Shown piece after piece: positions 7,939-15,734 of a DNA stretch of 64,000 bases. Made by a program: the position numbers and the translations under genes. Numbering within the stretch: the stretch's first letter is position 1; every line of letters begins with the position of its first letter. The notes beneath the pieces were generated by a model. The model saw only the letters and a program-made list of their open reading frames with translations. It made no database searches and was not told the origin of the DNA. The stretch is from Niabella yanshanensis (GTDB lineage Bacteria > Bacteroidota > Bacteroidia > Chitinophagales > Chitinophagaceae): the NCBI RefSeq assembly GCF_034424215.1, contig NZ_CP139960.1, forward strand, positions 5,208,001 through 5,272,000. Direction: 5' to 3'.

Positions 7939-8391
7939 TCAGTCTTTTCGTATACATCTCCAATGAGCCATCCGGTTTGATGGCCATTCTTCTTTGGGTT
8001 TGTCCCAATAGAGTTCTACACCATTGCCATCGGGATCATCAAGATATAATGCTTCAGATACACCATGATCGGCTGCGCCGCTGAGTGGGTAACCGGCGTC
8101 GATCAACCTTTGCAAAGCAACAGCCAGGTCTTTGCGGGTAGGGTATAAGATAGCGGTATGGTACAGGCCGGGTGCCGATTCGGGAGCGGGTTGGCCGCCC
8201 AGGCTATGCCAGGTATTCAAACCAATGTGGTGGTGATAGCCGCCTGCAGATATAAATGCCGCTTGCGAGCCATATAAGGTCGTTATTTCAAATCCCAGCA
8301 GACCTACATAAAAATCCAGCGACTTTTGCAGGTCGGATACTTTTAAATGTATATGTCCGATACGGGTTTGAGCGGGGATTTTGTAGGCCAT
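7939..8391 (-). CDS. VOC (glyoxalase-like) protein, C-terminus frameshifted
   Basis: As written, 150 residues from ATG 8391. It is a two-module VOC protein: RIGHIHLKVSDLQKSLDFYV starts module one, HHHIGLNTW holds metal-ligand His residues, LYHTAILYP starts module two, and YLDDPDGNGVELYWDKP carries the C-terminal metal-binding Glu. It resembles ring-cleaving (catechol 2,3-dioxygenase-like) VOC proteins. After EWPSN the frame stops being conserved. Adding one base at the T run 7976-7978 gives KPDGSLEMYTKRLNLDGLLR, the usual family tail, ending at 7898. So a single missing base truncates or alters the last 20 to 30 residues. An upstream extension past ATG 8391 runs into word repeats and is not credible. 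Confidence 0.85.
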   Translation of the reverse strand: MAYKIPAQTRIGHIHLKVSDLQKSLDFYVGLLGFEITTLYGSQAAFISAGGYHHHIGLNTWHSLGGQPAPESAPGLYHTAILYPTRKDLAVALQRLIDAGYPLSGAADHGVSEALYLDDPDGNGVELYWDKPKEEWPSNRMAHWRCIRKD

Positions 8392-8393
8392 GG

Positions 8394-8435
8394 GGAGTAA
8401 TGAGTGATGAATAATGAGTAATGAATGGTTTTCTT
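8394..8435. repeat. TAATGAGT-type word repeat
   Basis: Runs of GAGTAATGAGTGATGAATAATGAG-like words directly upstream of the VOC start, of the same type as those at 21590-21623. Confidence 0.55.
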
Positions 8436-8516
8436 GTTTCTCGCAAAGCACGCAGAGTAGCAGAGACGCTGACCTTTTAAATCTCAAACCTACTAGCCAC
8501 TTGCTACTCCCTACTA

Positions 8517-8825
8517 GCTTTTATTTCACGCAGAGTTCGCAAAGAAGAAGAGATGCAAAGAGGTGAAACCTTGAATATGAAACATCAACCTCCCACTTCC
8601 TACTTGCTACTCCCTACTAGCTTTTATTTCACGCAGAGTTCGCAAAGAAGAAGAGATGCAAAGAGGTGAAACTTTGAATATGAAACATCAACCTCCCACT
8701 TCCTACTTGCTATTCCCTACTAGCTTTTATTTCACGCAGAGTTCGCAAAGAAGAAGAGATGCAAAGAGGTGAAACCTTGAATATGAAACATCAACCTCCC
8801 ACTTCCTACTTGCTATTCCCCACTA
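8517..8825. repeat. 103-bp tandem repeat, three copies
   Basis: Three head-to-tail units at 8517-8619, 8620-8722 and 8723-8825, differing at only a few bases (for example TTGCTACTCC versus TTGCTATTCC, and ACCTTG versus ACTTTG). Each unit contains TTTCACGCAGAGTTCGCAAA and a run of purine-rich GAAGAAGAGATGCAAAG, then CTACTTGCTACTCCCTACTA. Partial units flank both ends (8490-8516 and 8826-8845), and a decayed CGCAAAGCACGCAGAG word lies at about 8440. The GCAAAG/GCAGAG core resembles dispersed intergenic repeats common in Bacteroidota. No gene is seen in 8392-8854. Confidence 0.9.
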
Positions 8826-8854
8826 GCCACTGGCTACTCCCTAGTCGTATTCTA

Positions 8855-9823
8855 TCACTGTTCCCAAACCAGCGCGCTGGCGCCCAAAATAGCTGCATCG
8901 GCTTCTTTGAGTTCGCTAAATACCAATTTCACTTTATTCTGGAAAATGGGCAGGAGGTTTTTCTCCATATGCTCCCTGGTGGGTTTCATGATATAGTCGC
9001 CGGCTTTGATCACGCCTCCAAATAATACGATCACTTCAGGAGAGGAGAACATGATAAAATTGGCCAAAGCTTCGCCTAATATTTGTCCTGTATAACGGAA
9101 TACCTCTTTTGCAACAGTGTCGCCTTTTTCAGCCGCATCAAATACCGACTTGGAATCGACCTGTTCTTCAGGAATGTCGTTAAGAATCGAATCGGGGTTT
9201 TCTGCTCTCAGTTTTTTGGCGGTTACTGTAATACCCGTAGCTGAACAATATGCTTCCAGTGAACCATGCGCACCCGTGCTGTAATGTTTACGTCCGCCGG
9301 GGCGTACGATCACATGTCCCAGTTCGCCGGCAAAACCATCATGGCCATAAACTACCTGCCCGTTGCAAACAATACCGCTTCCAACACCTGTACCCAGGGT
9401 GATCATGATAAAGTCTTTTTTACCACGCGCTGCTCCATACATCATTTCCCCCATGGCTGCAGCATTGGCATCATTGGTAAGGGTACAGGGAACCCCAAAC
9501 TTTTTGCTGATCAGGTTGGCGATCTCAAGAGTACCTTTCCAGGGCAGGTTAGGTGCGTATTCGATGGAACCGGTATAATAGTTTCCATTAGGGGCGCCCA
9601 CACCAATTCCCTTCAACTGGTAGTTCTTTTCAAATTTTTGTATCAATGGATAGATAGCTGAGTGTAATGCGTCTACATATTCTTCAATGGTTGCATAGCC
9701 ATCCGTCTTAATATCTCCTTTATCAAATATCTGTCCGCGGTGATTGACCAATCCATATTTGGTATTAGTGCCACCTATATCAATGCCAATCACCATTTCA
9801 TTTGATAAATCATATATGCCCAT
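8855..9823 (-). CDS. ROK-family sugar kinase, glucokinase-like
   Basis: 322 residues from ATG 9823 (a TTG nine bases upstream is less likely). The phosphate-binding loop GIDIGGTNTKYG is at about 14-25, TNDANAAAMGE holds the catalytic Asp, and LGTGVGSGIV is the second phosphate motif. The family's zinc site, normally G-x-C-x-C-G-x-x-G-C-x-E, reads GRKHYSTGAHGSLEAYCSAT: the Glu and the following helix are kept but the three zinc Cys are replaced. The protein should phosphorylate a hexose, most likely glucose, after uptake. It follows the FucP-type transporter by 80 bases on the same strand, consistent with an uptake-and-phosphorylation pair. Confidence 0.9.
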   Translation of the reverse strand: MGIYDLSNEMVIGIDIGGTNTKYGLVNHRGQIFDKGDIKTDGYATIEEYVDALHSAIYPLIQKFEKNYQLKGIGVGAPNGNYYTGSIEYAPNLPWKGTLEIANLISKKFGVPCTLTNDANAAAMGEMMYGAARGKKDFIMITLGTGVGSGIVCNGQVVYGHDGFAGELGHVIVRPGGRKHYSTGAHGSLEAYCSATGITVTAKKLRAENPDSILNDIPEEQVDSKSVFDAAEKGDTVAKEVFRYTGQILGEALANFIMFSSPEVIVLFGGVIKAGDYIMKPTREHMEKNLLPIFQNKVKLVFSELKEADAAILGASALVWEQ

Positions 9824-9903
9824 TAGTTTCAATTAAGTTTTTGTTATTATAATGAATCAGGCGTAAAAATACTTAGATGTGTTATAACTACACATTTTTT
9901 TTA

Positions 9904-11346
9904 TTAGTGTCCGCCGCTCACCTGGCTGTCATAGCTAATTCCCTGTGATTTCAGAATGCTTTTCACTCTAATTGCGTAAAATGTTAAATAGGCGAAGCAA
10001 ACAATGCCTACAATATAACTATAATGTATAGAAGTGGAATCCGCGATAATACCTTGCAGCCAGCTGACAATACCGCCGCCCATAATCATCATTACCAGGA
10101 AACTACTTCCCTGACTTGTGCTCTTGCCCAGTCCGGCCAATGCCAAAGTAAATATACAAGGCCATAAAGTGCTGCAGAAAAGGCCCACACTTGTGAATGC
10201 ATAAACGCTAACCATTCCGGTCGTAGCCATTCCTATTGCCGTAGCAATAATTCCCAGTATAGAGAAAATAAGCAGCATTCTCACCGGGCTTCCCTGGCTC
10301 ATATAGTCGGCAGCAATCAAAACCAGAATGATCGCAGCATAAATGTAAAAAGCCCCCAATTCGTGTCCGGCGATAAAATTTACCAGTAAGAAAACGCTGA
10401 AAGCAAGATAGGGCGCAATTAATTTTACAAATTTTTCTGTCGATTTACTTAGATTAAAAGCTTCTACAGCGCCCGACCAGCGGCCGATCATCATGCTTGC
10501 CCAATAGAGTGAGATGTAGGGAGCTACGTCTTTAACAGAAAATCCCAGATCCTTTTCCATATATGCAGGCAAATTACTGGCTGTTGAAACCTCAACGCCT
10601 ACGTACACGAAAATGGCTAACATTCCTAAAACTAATTGAGGATAATGAAGTGCAGACTTCCTGGAGATCACATTTTCGTAATTGGTTCCATCAGTCGCCG
10701 CTTCTTCAACCTCAGGTTTGTTAGGCACTTTTGAGAATTTCAAAAAGATTGCTACCAGCAAAAAGGCAACGCCCAGGCATAAATAAGGAATTTTAACACT
10801 TTCAATACTTGCCGTTGTATCAGGGTTGGTTGCCGAGCCAAAAATGGCAAAGCTTACAATTAACGGGCCGATGGTTGTTCCAAAATTATTGATGCCGCCA
10901 GCCAGCGTTAGCCTTTGTGATCCCGTTTTCTCGGGGCCCAACGCGATAGCCAGAGGATTAGCAACTGTTTGCTGAAGTGAAAAGCCCAGGCCAACTATAA
11001 ATAAGCCGGATAACATTAACACAAAGGACCCTGTATTAGCGGCAGGATAGAATAAAATAGTGCCCAGCGCAGATACCACAAGCCCCAGTACCAACGCGTT
11101 TTTATATCCTATTTTATTAACCAGGTCTTTTCCGATTGCCAGGGAGATAATCATGTAAATTACGGAGCCAACAGTGTATGCCACGTAAAATGCAACTGCT
11201 ACTAACTGACTCTGGCCCTGACTTAAGTCAAAGGCCTCTTTAAATACTGGAATTAGAATATCGTTACTGGCTGCCACAAACCCCCAAAAGAAAAAAACAG
11301 TGACAAGAGATATAAACTGACCCCATTGGGTAGAGCTTTTATTCAT
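9904..11346 (-). CDS. FucP-type sugar/H+ symporter (MFS)
   Basis: 480 residues, about 12 membrane helices with a hydrophilic loop at about 205-225 between the halves. The start WGQFISLVTVFFFWGFVAAS, with an early NDIL motif, is typical of the fucose-galactose-glucose/H+ symporter family (FucP/GluP). The downstream ROK kinase suggests glucose or a related hexose as substrate. It is divergent from glgA. Substrate cannot be fixed from sequence alone. Confidence 0.9.
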   Translation of the reverse strand: MNKSSTQWGQFISLVTVFFFWGFVAASNDILIPVFKEAFDLSQGQSQLVAVAFYVAYTVGSVIYMIISLAIGKDLVNKIGYKNALVLGLVVSALGTILFYPAANTGSFVLMLSGLFIVGLGFSLQQTVANPLAIALGPEKTGSQRLTLAGGINNFGTTIGPLIVSFAIFGSATNPDTTASIESVKIPYLCLGVAFLLVAIFLKFSKVPNKPEVEEAATDGTNYENVISRKSALHYPQLVLGMLAIFVYVGVEVSTASNLPAYMEKDLGFSVKDVAPYISLYWASMMIGRWSGAVEAFNLSKSTEKFVKLIAPYLAFSVFLLVNFIAGHELGAFYIYAAIILVLIAADYMSQGSPVRMLLIFSILGIIATAIGMATTGMVSVYAFTSVGLFCSTLWPCIFTLALAGLGKSTSQGSSFLVMMIMGGGIVSWLQGIIADSTSIHYSYIVGIVCFAYLTFYAIRVKSILKSQGISYDSQVSGGH

Positions 11347-11432
11347 ATAGCAAAATTGATTTTTCAGTTTTTATTTAATGGGTAAATATAAAATAAACCA
11401 TTCACATTAACGGTGATTTTTATCAGGTTAAA

Positions 11433-11440
11433 TATGTTTG
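11433..11440 (+). promoter_or_regulatory. Candidate -7 box for glgA
   Basis: TATGTTTG fits TAnnTTTG and lies 60 bases before the glgA start. No clear TTTG is found at -33. Confidence 0.35.
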
Positions 11441-11500
11441 CATAAAATGATGTTAGTTCATATTTTCTTCCTACATTAGTTGAAACGTAAGATGTAATAT

Positions 11501-12922
11501 ATGGAAATTGTGCACGTATCGGCGGAGTGTTATCCTATGGCTAAAGCAGGTGGACTTGGTGACGTTGTTGGAGCGCTCCCGAAATACCAAAACGAGTTGG
11601 GCCATGTAGCGAAAGTGGTGATGCCTATGTATCGTACCAAATTTTTGTATGATAATGAGTGGGACCTGGTACATGAGGGCGGACAGGTGTTGGGAAACCA
11701 TTGGTTTAAGTATAGTGTGATCAAAGAAAAGACCGGTAAACTGGGTTTTGATTTGTACCTGGTAGATATTAATGGAGTGTTGGATCGTGAGAAGATTTAT
11801 GGTTACGATGATGATGCCGAAAGATTTATTTCTTTCCAGCTGGCCGTTTGCGACTGGCTGAGCCGCTGGCAGGATAAGCCGGATATTATACACTGCCACG
11901 ACCACCAGGCTGGCTTTATCCCTTTCTTCTGTAAATATGTGCACGCGTTCAGGCATCAGCTGGCAGATATACCCACTATTTTTACTATACACAACGGGCA
12001 GTACCAGGGACAGTTTAGCTGGGATAAATACTATATGATCCCCGCTTATGATACGGTGAACTGGGGTTATCTGGACTGGAATAACCTGATCAATCCCATG
12101 GCATCCGCAGTAAAATGCGCATGGAAAGTTACTACGGTTAGTCCGAATTATATGGAAGAGCTGCGGCAATCGGCTGCCGGGCTGGAGGCCTTATTTGAGT
12201 ATGAAAGAGGAAAATGCAGCGGTATTATCAATGGTATCGATACGGAGGTATGGGATCCCGCTACGGATCCGTTCCTGTTGAAGGGGTATGATGCTGCTAC
12301 TGTAACAGAGGGCAAAGCAAAACATAAAGCAGAGCTCACCAAACAATTTGGCCTTGACCCTAAAAAGCCCTTGATCAGCTTTATAGGAAGGCTGGTAGAT
12401 GAAAAAGCGGCCGATCTGCTGCCGGAGGGCATCAGCCAGTCGATATACCAGTACGGAGGCAAAGCGTCCTTCCTGGTGCTGGGCTCCGGCAACCCTTATG
12501 TAGAAGCGGCCCTTGTGGATATGAACAAGACTTTAAAAGGTTATGTGAATACCTATATAGGTTACAGCGAGTCATTAAGCCATTTAATTTATGCAGGCTC
12601 CGACTTTTTATTAATGCCCAGCAGGGTAGAGCCTTGTGGCTTAAACCAGCTTTATGCATTGCGTTATGGTACCGTACCCATGGTGCGGAATGTGGGTGGA
12701 TTAAAAGATACTGTAACAGATTATGGTGCTCCGGGTGGATTTGGTATTACCATGGAACAGTCGAGCGTAGGTGATATTGCTTACGCAGTAGGCCGGGCCA
12801 TCGACCTTTACGAGAATAAACCGGGCCAGTTTAAAGAGATCAGGGAAAAGATGATGGGGATTAATCATAGCTGGACTTCCTCTGCACAAAAGTACCTGGA
12901 ACTCTATGAATCAGTATTATAA
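11501..12922 (+). CDS. glgA: Glycogen synthase (ADP-glucose), GT5
   Basis: 473 residues. The N-terminal KAGGLGDVVGALP (about 15-27) is the ADP-glucose-binding K-x-G-G-L motif of GT5. The C-terminal Rossmann domain has FIGRLVDEKAADLLPEG and the donor-site MPSRVEPCGLNQLYALRYG with the E-x7-E retaining-glycosyltransferase pattern. It extends alpha-1,4-glucan from ADP-glucose. It stands 55 bases upstream of glgC, so the two form a glycogen operon. No branching enzyme is in the window. Confidence 0.96.
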   Translation: MEIVHVSAECYPMAKAGGLGDVVGALPKYQNELGHVAKVVMPMYRTKFLYDNEWDLVHEGGQVLGNHWFKYSVIKEKTGKLGFDLYLVDINGVLDREKIYGYDDDAERFISFQLAVCDWLSRWQDKPDIIHCHDHQAGFIPFFCKYVHAFRHQLADIPTIFTIHNGQYQGQFSWDKYYMIPAYDTVNWGYLDWNNLINPMASAVKCAWKVTTVSPNYMEELRQSAAGLEALFEYERGKCSGIINGIDTEVWDPATDPFLLKGYDAATVTEGKAKHKAELTKQFGLDPKKPLISFIGRLVDEKAADLLPEGISQSIYQYGGKASFLVLGSGNPYVEAALVDMNKTLKGYVNTYIGYSESLSHLIYAGSDFLLMPSRVEPCGLNQLYALRYGTVPMVRNVGGLKDTVTDYGAPGGFGITMEQSSVGDIAYAVGRAIDLYENKPGQFKEIREKMMGINHSWTSSAQKYLELYESVL

Positions 12923-12977
12923 AAAAACGTAATATTGCTATCGAACTATAAAGAACAAACTTTAAAAATATATACTT

Positions 12978-14258
12978 ATGAGTATCTCGCAGGAAGTTAT
13001 CGCAATGATTTTAGGAGGGGGGGCCGGAAGCAGACTTGCTCCTTTAACAAGCAGCAGGTCGAAACCGGCAGTGCCAATAGCCGGTAAGTACCGATTGGTG
13101 GATATTCCCATCTCCAACTGTATTAACTCCGATATCAATAGGATGTTTGTATTGACGCAGTACAATTCAGCTTCTTTAAACAGGCATATTAAGAACACCT
13201 ACCGGTTCAGCGCTTTTAGCACCGCCTTTGTAGATATACTTGCTGCGGAACAAACACCCGATAACCCGGCCTGGTATCAGGGGACGGCCGATGCGGTAAG
13301 ACAATGTTTACGACATCTCTCGGCTTTTCCCAGTGAATATGTACTTATTCTCTCGGGAGACCAGCTGTACCAGATGGACTTTAATAAAATGATCGAAAAT
13401 CATAAAGCTACCGGGGCTGATATTTCGATTGCTACCATACCGGTTGGCGATCGTGAAGCGCCTGAATTTGGTATTTTGAAAGTGGACGAAGAAAGCCTGA
13501 TCAGTTCTTTTATTGAAAAACCTTCCAAAGATATCCTGGGTGAATGGGTGAGCGATACCGGCGCTGCCATGCAGGCAAAAGGACGTAATTACCTCGCTTC
13601 TATGGGTATTTATGTTTTCAACAGGCAGTTGTTATTAGATCTGTTGTTAAAGATTCACCCCGATACTACAGACTTCGGTAAGGAAATCATTCCTTCCTCA
13701 ATCAGCGAGTACAAGGTGGCCAGCTACCAATACGAAGGTTACTGGACCGATATCGGAACCATCTATTCTTTTTTCGAAGCCAACCTGGAATTAACCGCTG
13801 ATATTCCTGAGTTTAATCTCTTCGATAACACAAAATCCATCTATACCCGTCCGCGTATGCTGCCACCGGCTAAAATAAGTGGCACCACCCTCGAAAAAAC
13901 GGTAATAGCAGACGGTTGCATCATCAATGCTTCCCGCATTGAGCATAGCGTGATCGGCATCAGGTCGCGAATTGGCTATGGGTCAACTGTTGTAAGCTGT
14001 TATATTATGGGTAGCGATTATTATGAAACGATTGACGATATCAACAATGATCAGAATAAAGGCCTGCCGCCGATTGGTATTGGTAAGCGATGCTACCTGC
14101 GTAATTGTATCATCGATAAAAACTGCCGTATAGGCGACGATGTACGATTAAATGGTGGTCCGCACCTGGCCAACACCGAAACAGAATTGTATACGGTAAA
14201 AGATGGCATTATCGTAACCCGGAAGGGAGCGGTATTTCCCAATGGTTATGTAATTTAA
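12978..14258 (+). CDS. glgC: Glucose-1-phosphate adenylyltransferase
   Basis: 426 residues. The nucleotidyltransferase motif GGGAGSRLAPLT and SKPAVPIAGKYRLVDIPIS are at 14-45, SGDQLYQMD holds the catalytic Asp region, FGILKVDE and SFIEKP bind the sugar phosphate. A left-handed beta-helix follows from about 290 (repeats such as IADGCIINASRIEHSVIG). It makes ADP-glucose for GlgA and is the usual allosteric control point. An intrinsic terminator follows 8 bases after the stop. Confidence 0.96.
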   Translation: MSISQEVIAMILGGGAGSRLAPLTSSRSKPAVPIAGKYRLVDIPISNCINSDINRMFVLTQYNSASLNRHIKNTYRFSAFSTAFVDILAAEQTPDNPAWYQGTADAVRQCLRHLSAFPSEYVLILSGDQLYQMDFNKMIENHKATGADISIATIPVGDREAPEFGILKVDEESLISSFIEKPSKDILGEWVSDTGAAMQAKGRNYLASMGIYVFNRQLLLDLLLKIHPDTTDFGKEIIPSSISEYKVASYQYEGYWTDIGTIYSFFEANLELTADIPEFNLFDNTKSIYTRPRMLPPAKISGTTLEKTVIADGCIINASRIEHSVIGIRSRIGYGSTVVSCYIMGSDYYETIDDINNDQNKGLPPIGIGKRCYLRNCIIDKNCRIGDDVRLNGGPHLANTETELYTVKDGIIVTRKGAVFPNGYVI

Positions 14259-14266
14259 AATAGAAA

Positions 14267-14292
14267 CCTTCCGCCGGGCGGAGGGTTTTTTT
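14267..14292 (+). terminator. Intrinsic terminator after glgC
   Basis: GC-rich hairpin CCTTCCG...CGGAGGG (14267-14285) followed by seven T (14286-14292). Confidence 0.85.
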
Positions 14293-14330
14293 ATTGCCTC
14301 TTTTTAATGTGTACTAAATACATAATGCTA

Positions 14331-14338
14331 TATATTTG
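14331..14338 (+). promoter_or_regulatory. -7 box for the maltose-type transporter gene
   Basis: TATATTTG fits TAnnTTTG. It lies just after the glgC terminator and 18 bases before ATG 14357, so the transporter-amylase pair has its own promoter with a very short leader. Confidence 0.5.
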
Positions 14339-14356
14339 CATTATAAAACGATTGCA

Positions 14357-15712
14357 ATGTCTTTAAAACAAGAACTGATTCCCACGCAAAAACCGCGCTT
14401 GTCACTGGCCCGCATCGTCAATATGAGCATGGGCTTTTTGGGTATACAAATGGCCTTTGGTTTGCAGAATGGCAATGCCAGCCGTATACTCGCCAACTTT
14501 GGCGCCGATGTGCACCAGCTTTCCTGGTTCTGGCTGGTAGCGCCCATAACCGGGTTAATTGTACAGCCCATTATCGGGCATATGGGCGATAATACCTGGG
14601 GAGCTATGGGGAGGCGTAAACCTTACTTTTTAATAGGCGCCATTCTTTGTGCATTAGGCCTGGTGTTTTTACCCAACTCAGCCAGCGTTACGCATTTTTT
14701 TGCAGCCAATGTATTGTTGCTGGCTGTAGCATTTCTTACATTAATGGACGCATCGGTGAATATTTCCATGGAACCTTTCAGGGCACTGGTCGGAGATATG
14801 TTGCCTAAGGAACAGGGTACAGTGGGTTTTAGCGTACAAACTATATTGATCGGCATTGGTGCTGTTATTGGCTCTTCGCTACCAGCTATACTAACCAGCA
14901 TGGGAGTGTCTAATACTGCTGAAGCCGGTTTTGTGCCAGTGAATGTGATCTATTCCTTTTATGTAGGAGCCGCTATACTGTTGGCCACTATTTTATATAC
15001 AATTGCTACAACCAAAGAGTATACACCTGCCGAGCTAAGTGCCTTTGCGGGTGAGGCACATAATGCCGAAAGCAAAGCCAGCTTCTCGGACATGTTTAAG
15101 GATTTTGCCAATATTCCCGCTAATATGAAAAAGCTGGGAGTAGTGCAGTTCTTCTCCTGGTTTGCTTTGTTCTCTATGTGGGTATTTACCACCAGCGCCA
15201 TAGCCACCCATCATTTTGGCCTGCAGCCCACCGATACGCATTCAGCGGCATTTAATAAGGCCGGCGATTTTGTGGGATCCTTATTTGGCTGGTATAATTT
15301 CTTTGCTATTCCCTTTGCTTTTGTGCTGATACCGCTGGCGGCTAAGATCGGTAAAAAGCAAACCCATGCACTGGCACTGGCCAGCGGTGGCCTGGGACTC
15401 ATCTCGCTGTTTTTTATTAGGGATACCAGCCTGTTGTGGATCAGCATGCTGGGTATTGGTTTTGCCTGGGCCAGCATACTGGCTATGCCTTATGCCATGT
15501 TAATTGAAAGTATTCCCCAACGTAAAATGGGTATTTATATGGGCATATTTAATTTCTTTATTGTCATACCCCAAATCATTAATGGTTTGATCGGCGGCCC
15601 TATTGTCAGCAAGCTATTTCACAGCCATGCTATATACTACCTGGTAGTAGCCGGTGTACTGATGCTGGCGGGAGCGGTTTATGTACTGTTTATAAAGTTA
15701 TCAGATAAATAA
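14357..15712 (+). CDS. MFS sugar transporter, SLC45/maltose-type
   Basis: 451 residues, about 12 helices. The N-terminus NMSMGFLGIQMAFGLQNGN and the following loop GHMGDNTWGAMGRRKPYFLI are typical of the SLC45/GPH-like sugar cation symporters (bacterial maltose and plant sucrose carriers). ATG 14357 is preferred over a TTG at 14336, which would lie inside the promoter. The gene ends one base before the downstream amylase frame. The amylase and glycogen genes around it point to maltose or maltodextrin import. Confidence 0.87.
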   Translation: MSLKQELIPTQKPRLSLARIVNMSMGFLGIQMAFGLQNGNASRILANFGADVHQLSWFWLVAPITGLIVQPIIGHMGDNTWGAMGRRKPYFLIGAILCALGLVFLPNSASVTHFFAANVLLLAVAFLTLMDASVNISMEPFRALVGDMLPKEQGTVGFSVQTILIGIGAVIGSSLPAILTSMGVSNTAEAGFVPVNVIYSFYVGAAILLATILYTIATTKEYTPAELSAFAGEAHNAESKASFSDMFKDFANIPANMKKLGVVQFFSWFALFSMWVFTTSAIATHHFGLQPTDTHSAAFNKAGDFVGSLFGWYNFFAIPFAFVLIPLAAKIGKKQTHALALASGGLGLISLFFIRDTSLLWISMLGIGFAWASILAMPYAMLIESIPQRKMGIYMGIFNFFIVIPQIINGLIGGPIVSKLFHSHAIYYLVVAGVLMLAGAVYVLFIKLSDK

Positions 15713-15734
15713 GTTGTCAACTAAAATAAAACGG

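Noticed and set aside
8517-8825. CRISPR array
   Set aside because: The units are 103 bases long and near-identical along their full length, with no unique spacers and no cas genes.
8759-9025. Plus-strand frame running from the tandem repeat into the kinase gene
   Set aside because: Its first part is repeat sequence and the rest is antisense to the ROK kinase.
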